From Paludibacteraceae bacterium (lineage in GTDB: Bacteria; Bacteroidota; Bacteroidia; Bacteroidales; Paludibacteraceae), in the NCBI GenBank assembly GCA_017448345.1, contig JAFSLP010000061.1, forward strand, positions 1 to 54,848: a DNA stretch of 54,848 nt, read 5' to 3'. Within the stretch, counting starts at the first letter, position 1. Each line of letters begins with the position of its first letter. The position numbers were made by a program, and so were the translations under genes. Under the pieces are notes generated by a model. The model searched no databases. It had not been told where the DNA came from and saw only the letters and a list, made by a program, of their open reading frames with translations. Of this stretch, positions 1 through 8,487 are shown in pieces.

Positions 1-560
1 AAAAATCAACGAGATATGCAAGTTTTTGAGCAACTATTTTTAATAAAAATAACACATAAAATTAACTTAAAAGCGAAGACTGTTTGAGGTTGTCTCAACT
101 GCTGATTCGCATTAATAATTGTTTTATATGTTTTTTTCGAAAAAGAACCAATTCGCCAAGCACCCTGTGTAGTGGTTACGCAATGGTATCGGAATAGTAT
201 TTCAGGAGGAGGGTATCAGGAAGTCATTACATAGTCATTGGGAGGACTGATAAAAAATCTGTGTAATTTGTGTAATCTGTGGACTGGTAAAATAATTTTT
301 CTTTAATTTTTGATAATTTTTGACAAACTCCACCGCTGAAAACCTAAAGCAATGCGGGCACGCATTAGAGGTAAATACAGCTCGCTAAAGAGGCGCTACA
401 GAGGCATCCTAGACTTTGTTACTGAAAAAATGCAGTAACAGCCTGTATTTCTGCTATTTACAGAGAACCTAAAAACACGCGAAAATCGCCCTTTTTGCCA
501 TTTCATTGGGCGTTTTCAGCTGTTTTTTTACAGGGAATCATTGGGAATCTTGGGGACGAA
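1..560. other. Intergenic region with degenerate short repeats
   Basis: No convincing gene is visible. At 257-282 there is a roughly ten-base periodic stretch built on ATCTGTGTAAT. From 404 to about 530 there is a block that resembles the spacer at 29954-30080: both contain CATCCTAGACTTTGTTA, and after some 60 bases both carry an AAATCGCC-TTTTTGC-TTTCATT block. The region is AT-rich and has stops in all frames. It lies beyond the terminator at 566-600, so it is outside the transcription unit of the neighbouring surface-protein gene. Confidence 0.6.
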
Positions 561-561
561 C

Positions 562-600
562 GAAAAGAGGGTGTGCCAAATAATTTTTGACACACCCTCT
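562..600 (-). terminator. Intrinsic terminator of the surface protein and small-gene unit
   Basis: A perfect ten-base stem, AGAGGGTGTG at 566-575 and CACACCCTCT at 591-600, encloses an AT-rich loop. Read on the minus strand it is followed by a short T-run, so it would end transcripts coming through the small gene at 700-849. The stretch 600-700 between that gene and the hairpin shows nothing else. Confidence 0.75.
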
Positions 601-699
601 CCGATTAAAGTTGGTTGGGGTTGGAGTATCACACTTGCAGAACAGCAGAAGTACCCTTGTTTGACAGAGGGCTTGCTGCCGGTCTGAAAGTGGAGGGAA

Positions 700-849
700 T
701 CACCACTGTTCGTCAGTGGGGACGGCGTTCAGTTTGTTGGCACCGCTGCCGGTAGCGGGGGTGGGAGCACCACCGCTTGCACAGAGCGTTTGAACCATCG
801 TTATATCCGCTACTGTGACGGATGGCTGCTGATATATATTCTTTTCCAT
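700..849 (-). CDS. Small protein (49 aa) downstream of a large surface-protein gene
   Basis: The reading frame encodes 49 residues beginning MEKNIYQQPSVTVADITMVQ, followed by a Gly/Pro/Thr-rich middle and an end in DEQW. There is no signal peptide or membrane segment. Its start resembles two other tiny genes in this window, at 25587-25730 and 52747-52887, which share the pattern M-x-K-x-Y-x-x-P and sit in the same place: directly behind a giant secreted protein with the same C-terminal tail. The gap to the upstream stop codon is 64 bases and contains a GC-rich hairpin at 878-900. The ribosome-binding site is weak (AAAGAA). The function is unknown. Short Bacteroidales proteins with a similar start are familiar as hypothetical proteins. 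I call it real because of position and family resemblance, not because of any known domain. Confidence 0.6.
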   Translation of the reverse strand: MEKNIYQQPSVTVADITMVQTLCASGGAPTPATGSGANKLNAVPTDEQW

Positions 850-877
850 AAAGTTCTTTGCTGTTTTGTATCCTTCG

Positions 878-900
878 CCCCTCCCCGCAAGGGGGAGGGG
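878..900 (-). other. GC-rich intercistronic hairpin
   Basis: CCCCTCCCC at 878-886 pairs with GGGGAGGGG at 892-900 around a five-base loop. It lies between the stop of the large surface gene and the start of the 49-codon gene. On the minus strand it is not followed by a T-run, so a role in mRNA stabilisation or differential expression is more likely than termination. It may equally be a generic G/C-rich spacer repeat. Confidence 0.5.
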
Positions 901-913
901 TTGGGAGAGATTC

Positions 914-3190
914 TTACTTTACAATCTGACCTTGCGCGTTATAACGAACGCCGTTCTTGATGATGACGAGTTGTCCGTTCTCAATTACCTTTGTACTTGG
1001 TACTTGGTCACTTGATACGTGATCAACGCCTGTTGCCTGATTCTCTCCGTTGAAGACGAAGCGGAGGCGTTGGGGAGCACCGGCTCCACCACCGAGGGTG
1101 AGATAAGCCTTGTGCGCTGCAAGCGTGCCGGAGAACTGATAGAATCCTACACCCGTTATGCTGTTGTCGGTCGAATGACCGGAGAGCACGTAGCAGTTAG
1201 CCGGAGCAGCTGTTGCTTCATCTACACCGTGGAGGGCGTTTTCTGCACTAATCGTAACAGCAGCAGCATCGGTCGGAGTGAGCGATAAGGAAGCAACGTT
1301 GGACTTGAGGATTACAGGCGTGTTAGCCGGAAGCACTTCACCGCCGTTAACTACCTTATTCATAATCATGTCCTCACCGCTGATAGTAGCCACGTATGCC
1401 TCTGTTCCGGCAGGGAGTGTGAACTTTCTCGAACTGTCAAAGAAGGTAGAGTAGTAAACACCTGCGTTGTCGGGGTCTTGTTTAGCTGCGATATCTGCTC
1501 TCGGAGCAATAGAGATAGACTTGATATATCCTTTTGCACTTTCAGCTTTTGCTGCCGGAGCGCGTTTTGGCGCAGGACTATAACCGCCTGCACCGGTCAG
1601 ATAGATGATGACTGCTGTCGGTTCTTCCAAATCAAAGTTCACTTCAGCAGTACCCATACTGGTTTGCGCGATGGTAACAGCCGCTTTTCCACGGATCTTC
1701 AACTTGAACTCTACACCGGGATCTGCGTAGCACTCAATGGAGAGTGTGCCTTGACCGGCAGGCAAATTGAGGGTCAGTGCACCCTGCAAGTTATCCAACC
1801 ATGCTTGGGTTCCGGCCGCATTGCGGTCAATAAATGTTTCTACTTGCGACGGATTCAGAGTAGTGGAGATTTCCAATTTGCCATCATTGACCTTGTCGTT
1901 AGCTGTAGTTTGGAAAATCAACTCTGAATTAGCTCCCGGAGTAGTATAAGCAAAATCGAAAGAGGTCTCAGTGTTATTAGCTACCGGTTGAACCAACGGC
2001 AAAATGCGGATAGGCAACTTAACGGTCTCCAAAGGTTCGTCGCTGTAGAAGTGATATTTCACTACCAACGTATCTCTACCTGCTGCAACGGCTGTGATAT
2101 GCTCGACATCTACTGCACATCCTACATCATGACATGAAGGATCAGCCCACGGGGCAACGAAGTGACCACGGGCAGTGCTCTGCGATGGGATGAGGGTATG
2201 AGAAGCACGGTACTGATCGTATCTATGACATAATTCTGGCAGCTTGACAGTTTCTCCTTCCGTCATTTCTAAATGATCAACTATCACATTGTACGGATTG
2301 TAAGAGTAAGAAGGATCCGATTGCTCTTTGAAAACCAAGTCTTTAGCGAAAGAGTATCTGCTATTAATTACATATACCTCCAGCGTAGCGGTAGCCTGAT
2401 TGTACTGCGCGTCACCATTAAAAGTAGCCGTAACGGTGAAATGTCCATGACTATGTGGATAGAAACTTACTAAATACCTATCATTTCCTATGGCATCAGC
2501 TTCTGCATCAACCTCCAACGATTCATCGTCGCTGGAAGCGAAGGTGACATTAGGTACACCCGGTAACGACCATTTAAACTCAATGGTATGCGATTCGAAA
2601 TAACCCGTCTCATCCATAATCATCTCAAACTCTGAGATACGAACGTTTTGATACGTGCTATTGTCATAATCCTGGAAATACATGTCGATATCATCCTTTT
2701 CTACGGCTGCACCAGAACCAATGGTAAATACGATGGAAGAAATTGGTCCTGAAGTGAGAGCAGTTGAAGTACCATCTCCCGTTAGAACCACAGAAGATGC
2801 ATCACCTGACCATTTCAGTTGATTATTTGACCCATCCCAACTCCATCCGGAAGGTAATGTCATCTCTGAAGGGTACAAATCACAAGTGATGACAATACCG
2901 GTCAAATTTCCTAACGAGGAAGAGAAGATGAGCGATCCGCCATCACGCATAGAGAAACCGCAATAGTTGTAGGGACTTTCTTGATACAAAAAATCACAAT
3001 TCTGACCTGCCGTATAAACAGCATTGTTGGTGACTGTAATGTCTTTAATTGTTTGGGATTGACCCGGTGAATTGTAACCCATTTCTACATGGACTGTTGC
3101 GAGGTCTGTCGCATCCCATGTGACGGTTGTTGCCCAAGAGCTGACGGTGAGCGCCAGAAGGGCAATGAGTAAAGTGAATGTTTTTCTCAT
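914..3190 (-). CDS. Large secreted surface protein with conserved C-terminal tail
   Basis: 758 residues. Residues 1-20 form a clear signal peptide (MRKTFTLLIALLALTVSSWA). The first ~170 residues look like a beta-rich domain common in Bacteroidales secreted proteins (GGSLIFSSS, LKWSGDASSVVLTG, ISSIVFTIGSG). An Ig-like stretch follows (about 200-275), then a region of unknown type to ~400 and a mixed beta region. The end carries the tail NGQLVIIKNGVRYNAQGQ, also found in the 1227- and 3158-residue proteins of this window. That tail resembles the start of a type IX sorting domain but stops early. A GTAC-type repeat encodes residues ~724-734 just before it. The protein is probably exported to the cell surface. 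The exact role is unknown; adhesion or glycan binding is a guess. It heads a unit with the 49-codon gene. Confidence 0.8.
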   Translation of the reverse strand: MRKTFTLLIALLALTVSSWATTVTWDATDLATVHVEMGYNSPGQSQTIKDITVTNNAVYTAGQNCDFLYQESPYNYCGFSMRDGGSLIFSSSLGNLTGIVITCDLYPSEMTLPSGWSWDGSNNQLKWSGDASSVVLTGDGTSTALTSGPISSIVFTIGSGAAVEKDDIDMYFQDYDNSTYQNVRISEFEMIMDETGYFESHTIEFKWSLPGVPNVTFASSDDESLEVDAEADAIGNDRYLVSFYPHSHGHFTVTATFNGDAQYNQATATLEVYVINSRYSFAKDLVFKEQSDPSYSYNPYNVIVDHLEMTEGETVKLPELCHRYDQYRASHTLIPSQSTARGHFVAPWADPSCHDVGCAVDVEHITAVAAGRDTLVVKYHFYSDEPLETVKLPIRILPLVQPVANNTETSFDFAYTTPGANSELIFQTTANDKVNDGKLEISTTLNPSQVETFIDRNAAGTQAWLDNLQGALTLNLPAGQGTLSIECYADPGVEFKLKIRGKAAVTIAQTSMGTAEVNFDLEEPTAVIIYLTGAGGYSPAPKRAPAAKAESAKGYIKSISIAPRADIAAKQDPDNAGVYYSTFFDSSRKFTLPAGTEAYVATISGEDMIMNKVVNGGEVLPANTPVILKSNVASLSLTPTDAAAVTISAENALHGVDEATAAPANCYVLSGHSTDNSITGVGFYQFSGTLAAHKAYLTLGGGAGAPQRLRFVFNGENQATGVDHVSSDQVPSTKVIENGQLVIIKNGVRYNAQGQIVK
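988..1019 (-). repeat. GTAC heptamer repeat, copy 1 (in frame)
   Basis: A 32-bp degenerate copy of the GTAC repeat; on the coding strand it is read as VSSDQVPSTK, immediately before the conserved tail of the 758-residue surface protein. Orientation and reading frame match the other in-gene copies. Confidence 0.7.
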
Positions 3191-3330
3191 AATGTTAGAG
3201 ATTTGATTGTTAATACTATGAGGGTTGCCCCTCGGTTAATTATAAAAGAGTTTTTTCAGTATTCAGTAGTTCTTGTTATATAGGATGCTATATTGTTGTA
3301 TTGCGTACATACGCGCGCACGCACATTTAT

Positions 3331-3531
3331 TTATACAGAGGTGTCCTGCTCGTCGGTAGAGGAGTCCTGCTCGTTGGCAGGCGGCACCGCGTCACTATTA
3401 TGCACAGGCGCGCATGATACGGCTATCTCCTCTATCACTTCCCTCGTATAGTCAATCGCAGCATCGTGACGGCGTTTCGAGGCAGGGGAGGATTCCTGTT
3501 CGCTGTGGTTGTTGTTTTTCTTGGAGAGCAT
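3331..3531 (-). CDS. Small hydrophilic hypothetical protein
   Basis: 66 residues from the start MLSKKNNNHSEQ. The upstream ATG at 3561 lies in the promoter, so I reject it. The product is rich in Asn, Ser, Glu and Asp, has no signal peptide or membrane segment, and ends in a Glu/Asp/Ser-rich tail. A promoter box TAccTTTG lies at 3559-3566 on the minus strand, about 30 bases upstream. That makes transcription likely and is the best evidence for the gene. A hairpin with a following T-run lies between promoter and start. No family recognised. Confidence 0.45.
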   Translation of the reverse strand: MLSKKNNNHSEQESSPASKRRHDAAIDYTREVIEEIAVSCAPVHNSDAVPPANEQDSSTDEQDTSV

Positions 3532-3567
3532 AAAAAAGCACCCGGTTAAATTCGGGTGCAAAGGTAC
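3532..3567 (-). promoter_or_regulatory. Promoter with terminator-like hairpin before a small gene
   Basis: On the minus strand the -7 box TAccTTTG (3559-3566) follows a T/A-rich tract. GCACCCG (read on minus from 3559 to 3553) can pair with CGGGTGC (3544-3538), and six T follow right up to the ATG at 3531. Because the first arm overlaps the expected start site, the full hairpin may not form in the RNA. Confidence 0.5.
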
Positions 3568-3589
3568 TGCTTTTTTTTGAAAGTGGCTT

Positions 3590-3738
3590 TACAAAAATGG
3601 ACAAAAGCTTGACAAAAATGGACAAAATGCCGTTTTTAGCTTTTTGGGGGGCTCAAAACACGGATTTTTTTCGTAGTAAGAAGAATCAGATAAATCCATT
3701 ATTTGGGAACTTGGCACATTTTCGTTTGGGAACTTGGC
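3590..3738. repeat. Short direct repeats behind the TPR-AraC gene
   Basis: Two pairs of direct repeats fill this spacer. GACAAAAATGGACAAAA occurs nearly twice within 3590-3631. TTTGGGAACTTGGC occurs twice, at about 3703-3716 and 3724-3737, the second copy touching the stop codon of the TPR-AraC gene. No gene or clear terminator is visible here. Confidence 0.6.
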
Positions 3739-5418
3739 TTAGCACTTCCCGCGGTTCAGCCGGTAGTCGGAGGGGGATATACCGACATTCTGCGTGAAGG
3801 TTCTGGTGAAAGAACTGTGGTCGTCAAACCCGCATCGGTTGCCAATCTCCACAACAGGTATATCCAGATTCTGGAGGAGCATGATTTTTGCTTGCTCCAG
3901 CTGGATACGCATGATATACCGCTTCGCGCTCTCGCCGGTGAGATACTGCACCCTGCGGTTGAGCGTCTTGGGCGACAGACACATCGTGTCGGCTACCTGC
4001 GTGACCGTGACTACCTGATGGTTCATCATCTTCGTAACGGAGAGGATGAGTTTTTTGAGGAACTGTTTGTCATCCTGTGTCAGGTATCCCTCGTTTTCTT
4101 CGGCATCCGGTGTCTTTTGCACCGCAGCGGAGACGCGGCGTGCGTTGTTGAGCTCCGCCATCATGGACGAGAGCCGTTCGTTTATCTTGGTCTGCCTTCT
4201 GCGGAGCCATACGAGCGAGACGGCAACGGCGATGAGCACCGCCAGCACCGTTACGGTTCCTATGCCTACCAGCCGATGGTTGCGGCGGGTGAGCCACTCC
4301 TTCTCTTTCTCCAGTTCCTCGCGCCCGAACTCGGCATTGAACCGCGCCAGCTGTTCCGCCGTGGCGTGCGAATAGAGCGAGTCCTTGAGCACATGGTACC
4401 GCTCCAGATGAGCCCTCGCCGCCTCGGGGTTGGACTTATAGAGCACCTCGTATATAGCGCGTTGGGCATACGCCTCGTTATAGGGGTTGCCGATACGCCG
4501 GCAGATGGCGATAGCTTCATTGAGGTATTCGACCGCCTCTTTCTGCTGTCCCAGTCCTACAGCCGCCTGACCGCGTTTGTTGAGGGCTATAGCCAGCGAG
4601 AGCTGGTCGCCCGTCTCGCGGAAGAAAGGCACCTCGTCCGCCAATATACGCTCCGCCTCGCCGTAACGCCCAAGACCGACGAGGATAGAGGCTTTCTGCG
4701 TCTGCCGCACCGCCATCTTGTACCGGTTGCCGGTGGTCGCCTCCACCAGACAGGCGCTGTCGGCATAGAGAAGCGCCTGTTCGCTATGCTCCAGACGGTT
4801 CTCTATCTCGCTCGCCATACCGTAGATAACCGCCATGCGGGAAGGGTTGTTCACCTGCTTGGCATAGGTGATGGCACGGAGGATATATCCCTCCGCCTCC
4901 TCGGGATTACCGGCAGCAAGGAGGGTTCCGGCGATGGTGTTGAGGGAGGAACTGATGCGGTCCGGGTCGCCGCTCTTGGTGTCAAGCTGGTAGCAGCGGT
5001 GCATATAATGGAGAGCCTCCTCGTATTTGGACTGGCGCATATAGGTCAGTCCTAACATCGCGAGGTTGTCCGAGATGGATTTCTCGTCGGCATACTCCAT
5101 GAGTTCCAGCGCCCTCAGCAGATTCGTCTCGGCAAGGCTGTAGTCCTGTTCGGCATAATACCATTCGCCCGCCCAGTACCACACCAGCGCTTTCATCGTG
5201 TCCAGCGGCGTGGCACCGGTGAAGACCACGGGTTCGTCCATGAACTCCTCTTGGTCCATATAGGCGAAGAAATCCCTCGCCGTCTTCAGACCGGGCTTTT
5301 GGTCAAAGCGCAGCAGGAGGGTGTCAATCCGCTCCGCCTTGGTGGAAGACGCCATGGCAGTCAGCACGCCTGCCGTCAGCAAGCAAAGAGCAAAAAGTTT
5401 CTTGATTGAATGGTTCAT
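3739..5418 (-). CDS. TPR sensor with membrane anchor and AraC-type DNA-binding domain
   Basis: 559 residues. An N-terminal hydrophobic signal or anchor (residues 1-24) is followed by a tetratricopeptide-repeat region (about 75-370, with motifs such as YAEQDYSLAETNLLRALEL and YEEALHYMHRCYQL). A single membrane segment lies at about 384-406 (LVGIGTVTVLAVLIAVAVS), then a linker, and a C-terminal AraC-type double helix-turn-helix at about 462-557 (VADTMCLSPKTLNRRVQYL; IPVVEIGNRCGFDDHSSFTR). This matches a known Bacteroidota one-component design in which a periplasmic TPR domain controls a cytoplasmic DNA-binding domain. The target genes and signal are unknown. It lies 33 bases behind pepD on the same strand and could be read through from it. 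Confidence 0.85.
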   Translation of the reverse strand: MNHSIKKLFALCLLTAGVLTAMASSTKAERIDTLLLRFDQKPGLKTARDFFAYMDQEEFMDEPVVFTGATPLDTMKALVWYWAGEWYYAEQDYSLAETNLLRALELMEYADEKSISDNLAMLGLTYMRQSKYEEALHYMHRCYQLDTKSGDPDRISSSLNTIAGTLLAAGNPEEAEGYILRAITYAKQVNNPSRMAVIYGMASEIENRLEHSEQALLYADSACLVEATTGNRYKMAVRQTQKASILVGLGRYGEAERILADEVPFFRETGDQLSLAIALNKRGQAAVGLGQQKEAVEYLNEAIAICRRIGNPYNEAYAQRAIYEVLYKSNPEAARAHLERYHVLKDSLYSHATAEQLARFNAEFGREELEKEKEWLTRRNHRLVGIGTVTVLAVLIAVAVSLVWLRRRQTKINERLSSMMAELNNARRVSAAVQKTPDAEENEGYLTQDDKQFLKKLILSVTKMMNHQVVTVTQVADTMCLSPKTLNRRVQYLTGESAKRYIMRIQLEQAKIMLLQNLDIPVVEIGNRCGFDDHSSFTRTFTQNVGISPSDYRLNRGKC

Positions 5419-5451
5419 GATGATTGAGGGTTTGCTTTCAGAGAAACTGTA

Positions 5452-6933
5452 TTACAATGTTTTCAGTACTTGGCATAGCCATGCGTAGCAGCGTTCGGTG
5501 GAGGGGATGGAGAGACGCTCCTGCGGCGAATGGACGCCGTACATCTGCGGTCCGATGGAGACCATGTCAAGGTACGGATATTTCTCAAGGAAGAGTCCGC
5601 ACTCCAGTCCAGCGTGGATGGCAAGCACTTGCGGCTCGGCGTGGAAGAGGTCAGTATAGGCTTTTTTGACCACTTCCAAAAGCGGCGATTCGGTATTCGG
5701 CGCCCATCCGGGATAGCCGTCGCCGTGTGTGACCTCGTCGCAAGCCATCGCCAGTGCCTGCTCCACCACCCGTTTCAGGTGGTGCTTCGCTTCCTCTTTC
5801 GAAGACCTCTGCGACGTGTTCACCTCTATATATGACCTGCCCTCCATGGTCGGTTCATGGCACATCTTGATGGACGCGAGGTTGGTGGATGTCTCAACCA
5901 GACCGGGGATGTCCCTGCTCATGGCTATCATGCCGTGCGGACACTCGCAGAGCGCCATGATGAGGCGGTATGCCTTGTCGGCTGGGATGAAAGCATCCGG
6001 CATATCAGTCGTCTCTAACTCCATACGCATGTCTTTCTCCACCTGCCCGAAGACTTCTTCCATCTGTGCGACGAAGCGGTTCCACTCGATGCGTATCTGC
6101 TCTTTGTAGTCCATCGGGACGGCGATGACGGCTTCCGCCTCGCGTGCTATGGCGTTGCGGAGGTTACCGCCGTTGATGGACGCTATCTGCACGTCTGTCT
6201 GCGGCAGGATACGCGCAAGGAACCAGACAATCAGCTGGTTGGCGTTCGCTCTGCCCTTGTTGATATCGTCGCCGGAATGACCGCCGAGCAATCCGCTTAC
6301 AGAAAGGCGGATACCAAGTCCCGCTGTGCCTTGTACTTGGTCTCTTTGTACCTTCTCATAGTGCATCTTGGCGAGGGTGTCGATGCCGCCGGCACAGCCG
6401 ATGAAAATCTGACCGTCGTCCTCGGAGTCGAGGTTGATCAGTCTCTTGTGGCGGAGCATCCCGTCCTGCAGTTTCATGGCACCGGTGAGTCCTGTCTCCT
6501 CATCAACAGTGAAGAGGCACTCGATGGCAGGGTGCGGCAGCTCCGGGTCGGTGATGGCTGCCAGCGCCATGGAGATACCTATTCCGTCGTCGCCGCCGAG
6601 GGTCGTGCCCTTCGCTTTGAGCCATTCGCCATCGACATAGGTCTCGATGGGGTCGGTCATGAAATCATGGCTCACATCGCCGTTCTTCTCGCATACCATG
6701 TCCATGTGTGCTTGCAGGATGACGCCCTCGTGGTTCTCATAACCCGGCGTGGCAGGCACGCGCATGATGACGTTCATCGCCTCGTCAGCTACACACTCTA
6801 TACCGTGCGCCGCTGCAAAATCCTGCAGCCAGCGGCTTATCTGCTCCTCGTGCTTGGACGGACGGGGCACTTGGCAGATTTGAGCAAAAATGTCAAAGAC
6901 AACTTTGCTATTTACCATTTTGTCATTTTCCAT
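5452..6933 (-). CDS. pepD: Aminoacyl-histidine dipeptidase (Xaa-His dipeptidase)
   Basis: 493 residues, the usual length for the M20/M28-related cytosolic dipeptidase PepD, which cleaves dipeptides such as Xaa-His with two metal ions. Metal and catalytic motifs are present: QAHMDM (H76, D78), GGDDGIG (about 113-119), VDEETG (E145/E146) and GGHSGDD (about 217-223). A GTAC-type repeat encodes KVQRDQVQGTA at about 194-204, just before the GGHSGDD block, where relatives I recall have a shorter, different sequence. The first ten residues (MENDKMVNSK) are encoded by a degenerate AAATGGT-type spacer repeat, so the true start could be M6 at 6918. It lies 28 bases behind the MATE gene, probably in one transcript. 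Confidence 0.9.
   Translation of the reverse strand: MENDKMVNSKVVFDIFAQICQVPRPSKHEEQISRWLQDFAAAHGIECVADEAMNVIMRVPATPGYENHEGVILQAHMDMVCEKNGDVSHDFMTDPIETYVDGEWLKAKGTTLGGDDGIGISMALAAITDPELPHPAIECLFTVDEETGLTGAMKLQDGMLRHKRLINLDSEDDGQIFIGCAGGIDTLAKMHYEKVQRDQVQGTAGLGIRLSVSGLLGGHSGDDINKGRANANQLIVWFLARILPQTDVQIASINGGNLRNAIAREAEAVIAVPMDYKEQIRIEWNRFVAQMEEVFGQVEKDMRMELETTDMPDAFIPADKAYRLIMALCECPHGMIAMSRDIPGLVETSTNLASIKMCHEPTMEGRSYIEVNTSQRSSKEEAKHHLKRVVEQALAMACDEVTHGDGYPGWAPNTESPLLEVVKKAYTDLFHAEPQVLAIHAGLECGLFLEKYPYLDMVSIGPQMYGVHSPQERLSIPSTERCYAWLCQVLKTL
6321..6352 (-). repeat. GTAC heptamer repeat, copy 2 (in frame in pepD)
   Basis: A degenerate copy whose first quarter has drifted. On the coding strand it is read as VQRDQVQGTA, the same frame and orientation as the copy VQRDDVPCTK in the Sua5 gene. 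Confidence 0.55.
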
Positions 6934-6974
6934 TTGTTTATTTATTTAGATATTCAGTCATTTAGTCATTTTTA
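6907..6974 (-). repeat. AAATGGT/AAATGAC spacer repeat spanning a gene junction
   Basis: A degenerate tandem repeat, read on the minus strand as units such as AAATGAC and AAATGGT. It fills the 28-base gap between the MATE gene and pepD. It also forms the last codons of the MATE gene (YKND) and the first ten codons of pepD. The spacer before tRNA-Glu (16398-16430) contains the same units. Confidence 0.6.
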
Positions 6975-8413
6975 TATTGGGTCAATTTTTTATATTGTCT
7001 GTTGAAGCGTATATGGAAGAGGACGGCGGGGATGGCAAGGGCAATCACGAAAGCGATCCACATACCCGATGCGCCGAGTCCGGCTGGGAACGTCAGATAG
7101 ATGCCGAGGGGCAGGGCGACGCCTATATAGGCGAAGAGGGCGATGCGCATCGGCACGCGTACATCCTGAATGCCGCGTAACATCGCAGCCCCGATACACT
7201 GCAGTCCGTCGGCGTACTGGAACGTTCCGGCGATGACCAGCAGTGTGGAGGCGATAGGCACCACATTCGGGTCGTCCGTGAAGATATACGGGATATGGTT
7301 ACGTCCGAGAATCATGATGGCAGCTCCGATAGTGTTCATCAGCAGACAGAGGTGTACGGAGGCGCGGCTTGCCATGCGCACGGCGTGCAGGTCACCTTTG
7401 CCCAACTGGTGCGAGACGCGTATGGTGGTTGCCGCGCCGATACCCTGCGCCAGCATGAAGGTCAGGTCCGCCATCTGGTTCGCCACGTGGTGCGCCGCCA
7501 GTGCCTCTTTGCTGATCCAGCCGATGATGACGAACGATGCCGTGAAAAGAAAAGCTTCGGCGAAAGACTGCAACCCGATAGGAGCACCGATAGCCTGCAC
7601 ACTCTCCACTTCCTTGCGGGTAATCATCCATCGTTTGAGTCCGGTGAGGTATATACGCCAGTCCTTGCGGAGAGCCATCACCAAGAGGAAACAGACCGGC
7701 ATAAGCGCACGGGCGATGAGTGTCGCCCACCCGGCACCCTCCGCTCCCATGGCTTCGAAACCCCAGTGACCGTAGATAAAGACCCAGTTCAGCAGGATAT
7801 TGAGCAGGTTACAGCCCAAGGTAATGAGCATGGCTGCCGTGGTGTTGCCCAAGCCCTCCAAGAACTGCTTGCAGAAACAGAACAGCAGAAACGGCACGAT
7901 AGAGAATACTATTAATATATAGTACGGGCGCGCGCACGCGACTACCTCGGGTTCCTGACCGAAACTGTCCAAGAAAAAGATACAGGGCGCAAGGAGTAAC
8001 AGCGAGAGGAGGCACATCAGCACCATGAACACCAGTCCGTTCGCCATATAGGAGGTGATCTGCTCATGGCGGTGGGCTATCTCTGCCTCTATTCTGTCCT
8101 TGCCGGCAGGCAAAGGCGTTCCGCCGTCGGCATCCGCTGTTCCGTTTTCGGCTAAGATCTTCTCCAGCTTGCCGTACACCTGTCCCACCAAGGGCGTGAT
8201 GCCCATCAGCGCACCCATCGAGAAGACCATGACGGTGAAGAAGACGGCATTGGAGAACGAGACCGCCGCCAAGTCCGCCGTGCCGTAATGCCCCACCATG
8301 ATGGAGTCCGCCAAACCCACCATAGCCGCCCCTAACTGGGTCAGCATGACGGGGAAAGCGACTTCGAGATTCCGCTTGTAATAGGGTACTATTTCCTTAA
8401 ATGTGTAGGACAT
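6962..8413 (-). CDS. MATE-family multidrug/sodium antiporter
   Basis: 483 residues from MSYTFKEIVPYYKRNLEVAF. An earlier ATG at 8452 lies upstream of the -7 box and cannot be used from this promoter. The sequence has about twelve membrane segments in two related halves, with the MATE landmarks FPVMLTQLGAAMVGLADSIMVG near the start and PIGLQSFAEAFLFTASFVIIG opening the second half. Family members export cationic compounds in exchange for H+ or Na+ at the inner membrane. The substrate cannot be told. A cytosolic insertion rich in Asp, Gly and Glu (about residues 85-115) is longer than I expect for the family. A promoter (TAccTTTG at 8430-8437) overlaps the divergent promoter of the neighbour at 8488. 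pepD follows in the same direction. Confidence 0.88.
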   Translation of the reverse strand: MSYTFKEIVPYYKRNLEVAFPVMLTQLGAAMVGLADSIMVGHYGTADLAAVSFSNAVFFTVMVFSMGALMGITPLVGQVYGKLEKILAENGTADADGGTPLPAGKDRIEAEIAHRHEQITSYMANGLVFMVLMCLLSLLLLAPCIFFLDSFGQEPEVVACARPYYILIVFSIVPFLLFCFCKQFLEGLGNTTAAMLITLGCNLLNILLNWVFIYGHWGFEAMGAEGAGWATLIARALMPVCFLLVMALRKDWRIYLTGLKRWMITRKEVESVQAIGAPIGLQSFAEAFLFTASFVIIGWISKEALAAHHVANQMADLTFMLAQGIGAATTIRVSHQLGKGDLHAVRMASRASVHLCLLMNTIGAAIMILGRNHIPYIFTDDPNVVPIASTLLVIAGTFQYADGLQCIGAAMLRGIQDVRVPMRIALFAYIGVALPLGIYLTFPAGLGASGMWIAFVIALAIPAVLFHIRFNRQYKKLTQYKND

Positions 8414-8429
8414 ATTATAAAATCGGGTA

Positions 8430-8477
8430 CAAAGGTACAATTTTTTTTGCATATTTCAAAAAAAAGCAGTAATTTTG
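8430..8477. promoter_or_regulatory. Overlapping divergent promoters
   Basis: Minus strand: -7 box TAccTTTG at 8430-8437 with a TTTG -33 box at 8457-8460 (spacing 19) drives the MATE gene. Plus strand: -33 box TTTG at 8446-8449 and -7 box TAatTTTG at 8470-8477 (spacing 20) drive the outer-membrane gene at 8488. The two promoters share the same 48 bases, so polymerase can probably occupy only one at a time. The plus-strand leader would be only about six bases long. Confidence 0.7.
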
Positions 8478-8487
8478 TAGCCAAATT

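Noticed and set aside
3703..5055. Long plus-strand frame of 450 codons opposite the TPR-AraC gene
   Set aside because: The minus-strand product has clear TPR and AraC motifs; the opposite frame has no recognisable pattern and follows from codon bias.
5460..5478. Another GTAC repeat at the end of pepD
   Set aside because: Only a short CAGTACTTGGCA match; the encoded end CQVLKTL is plausible as native sequence.
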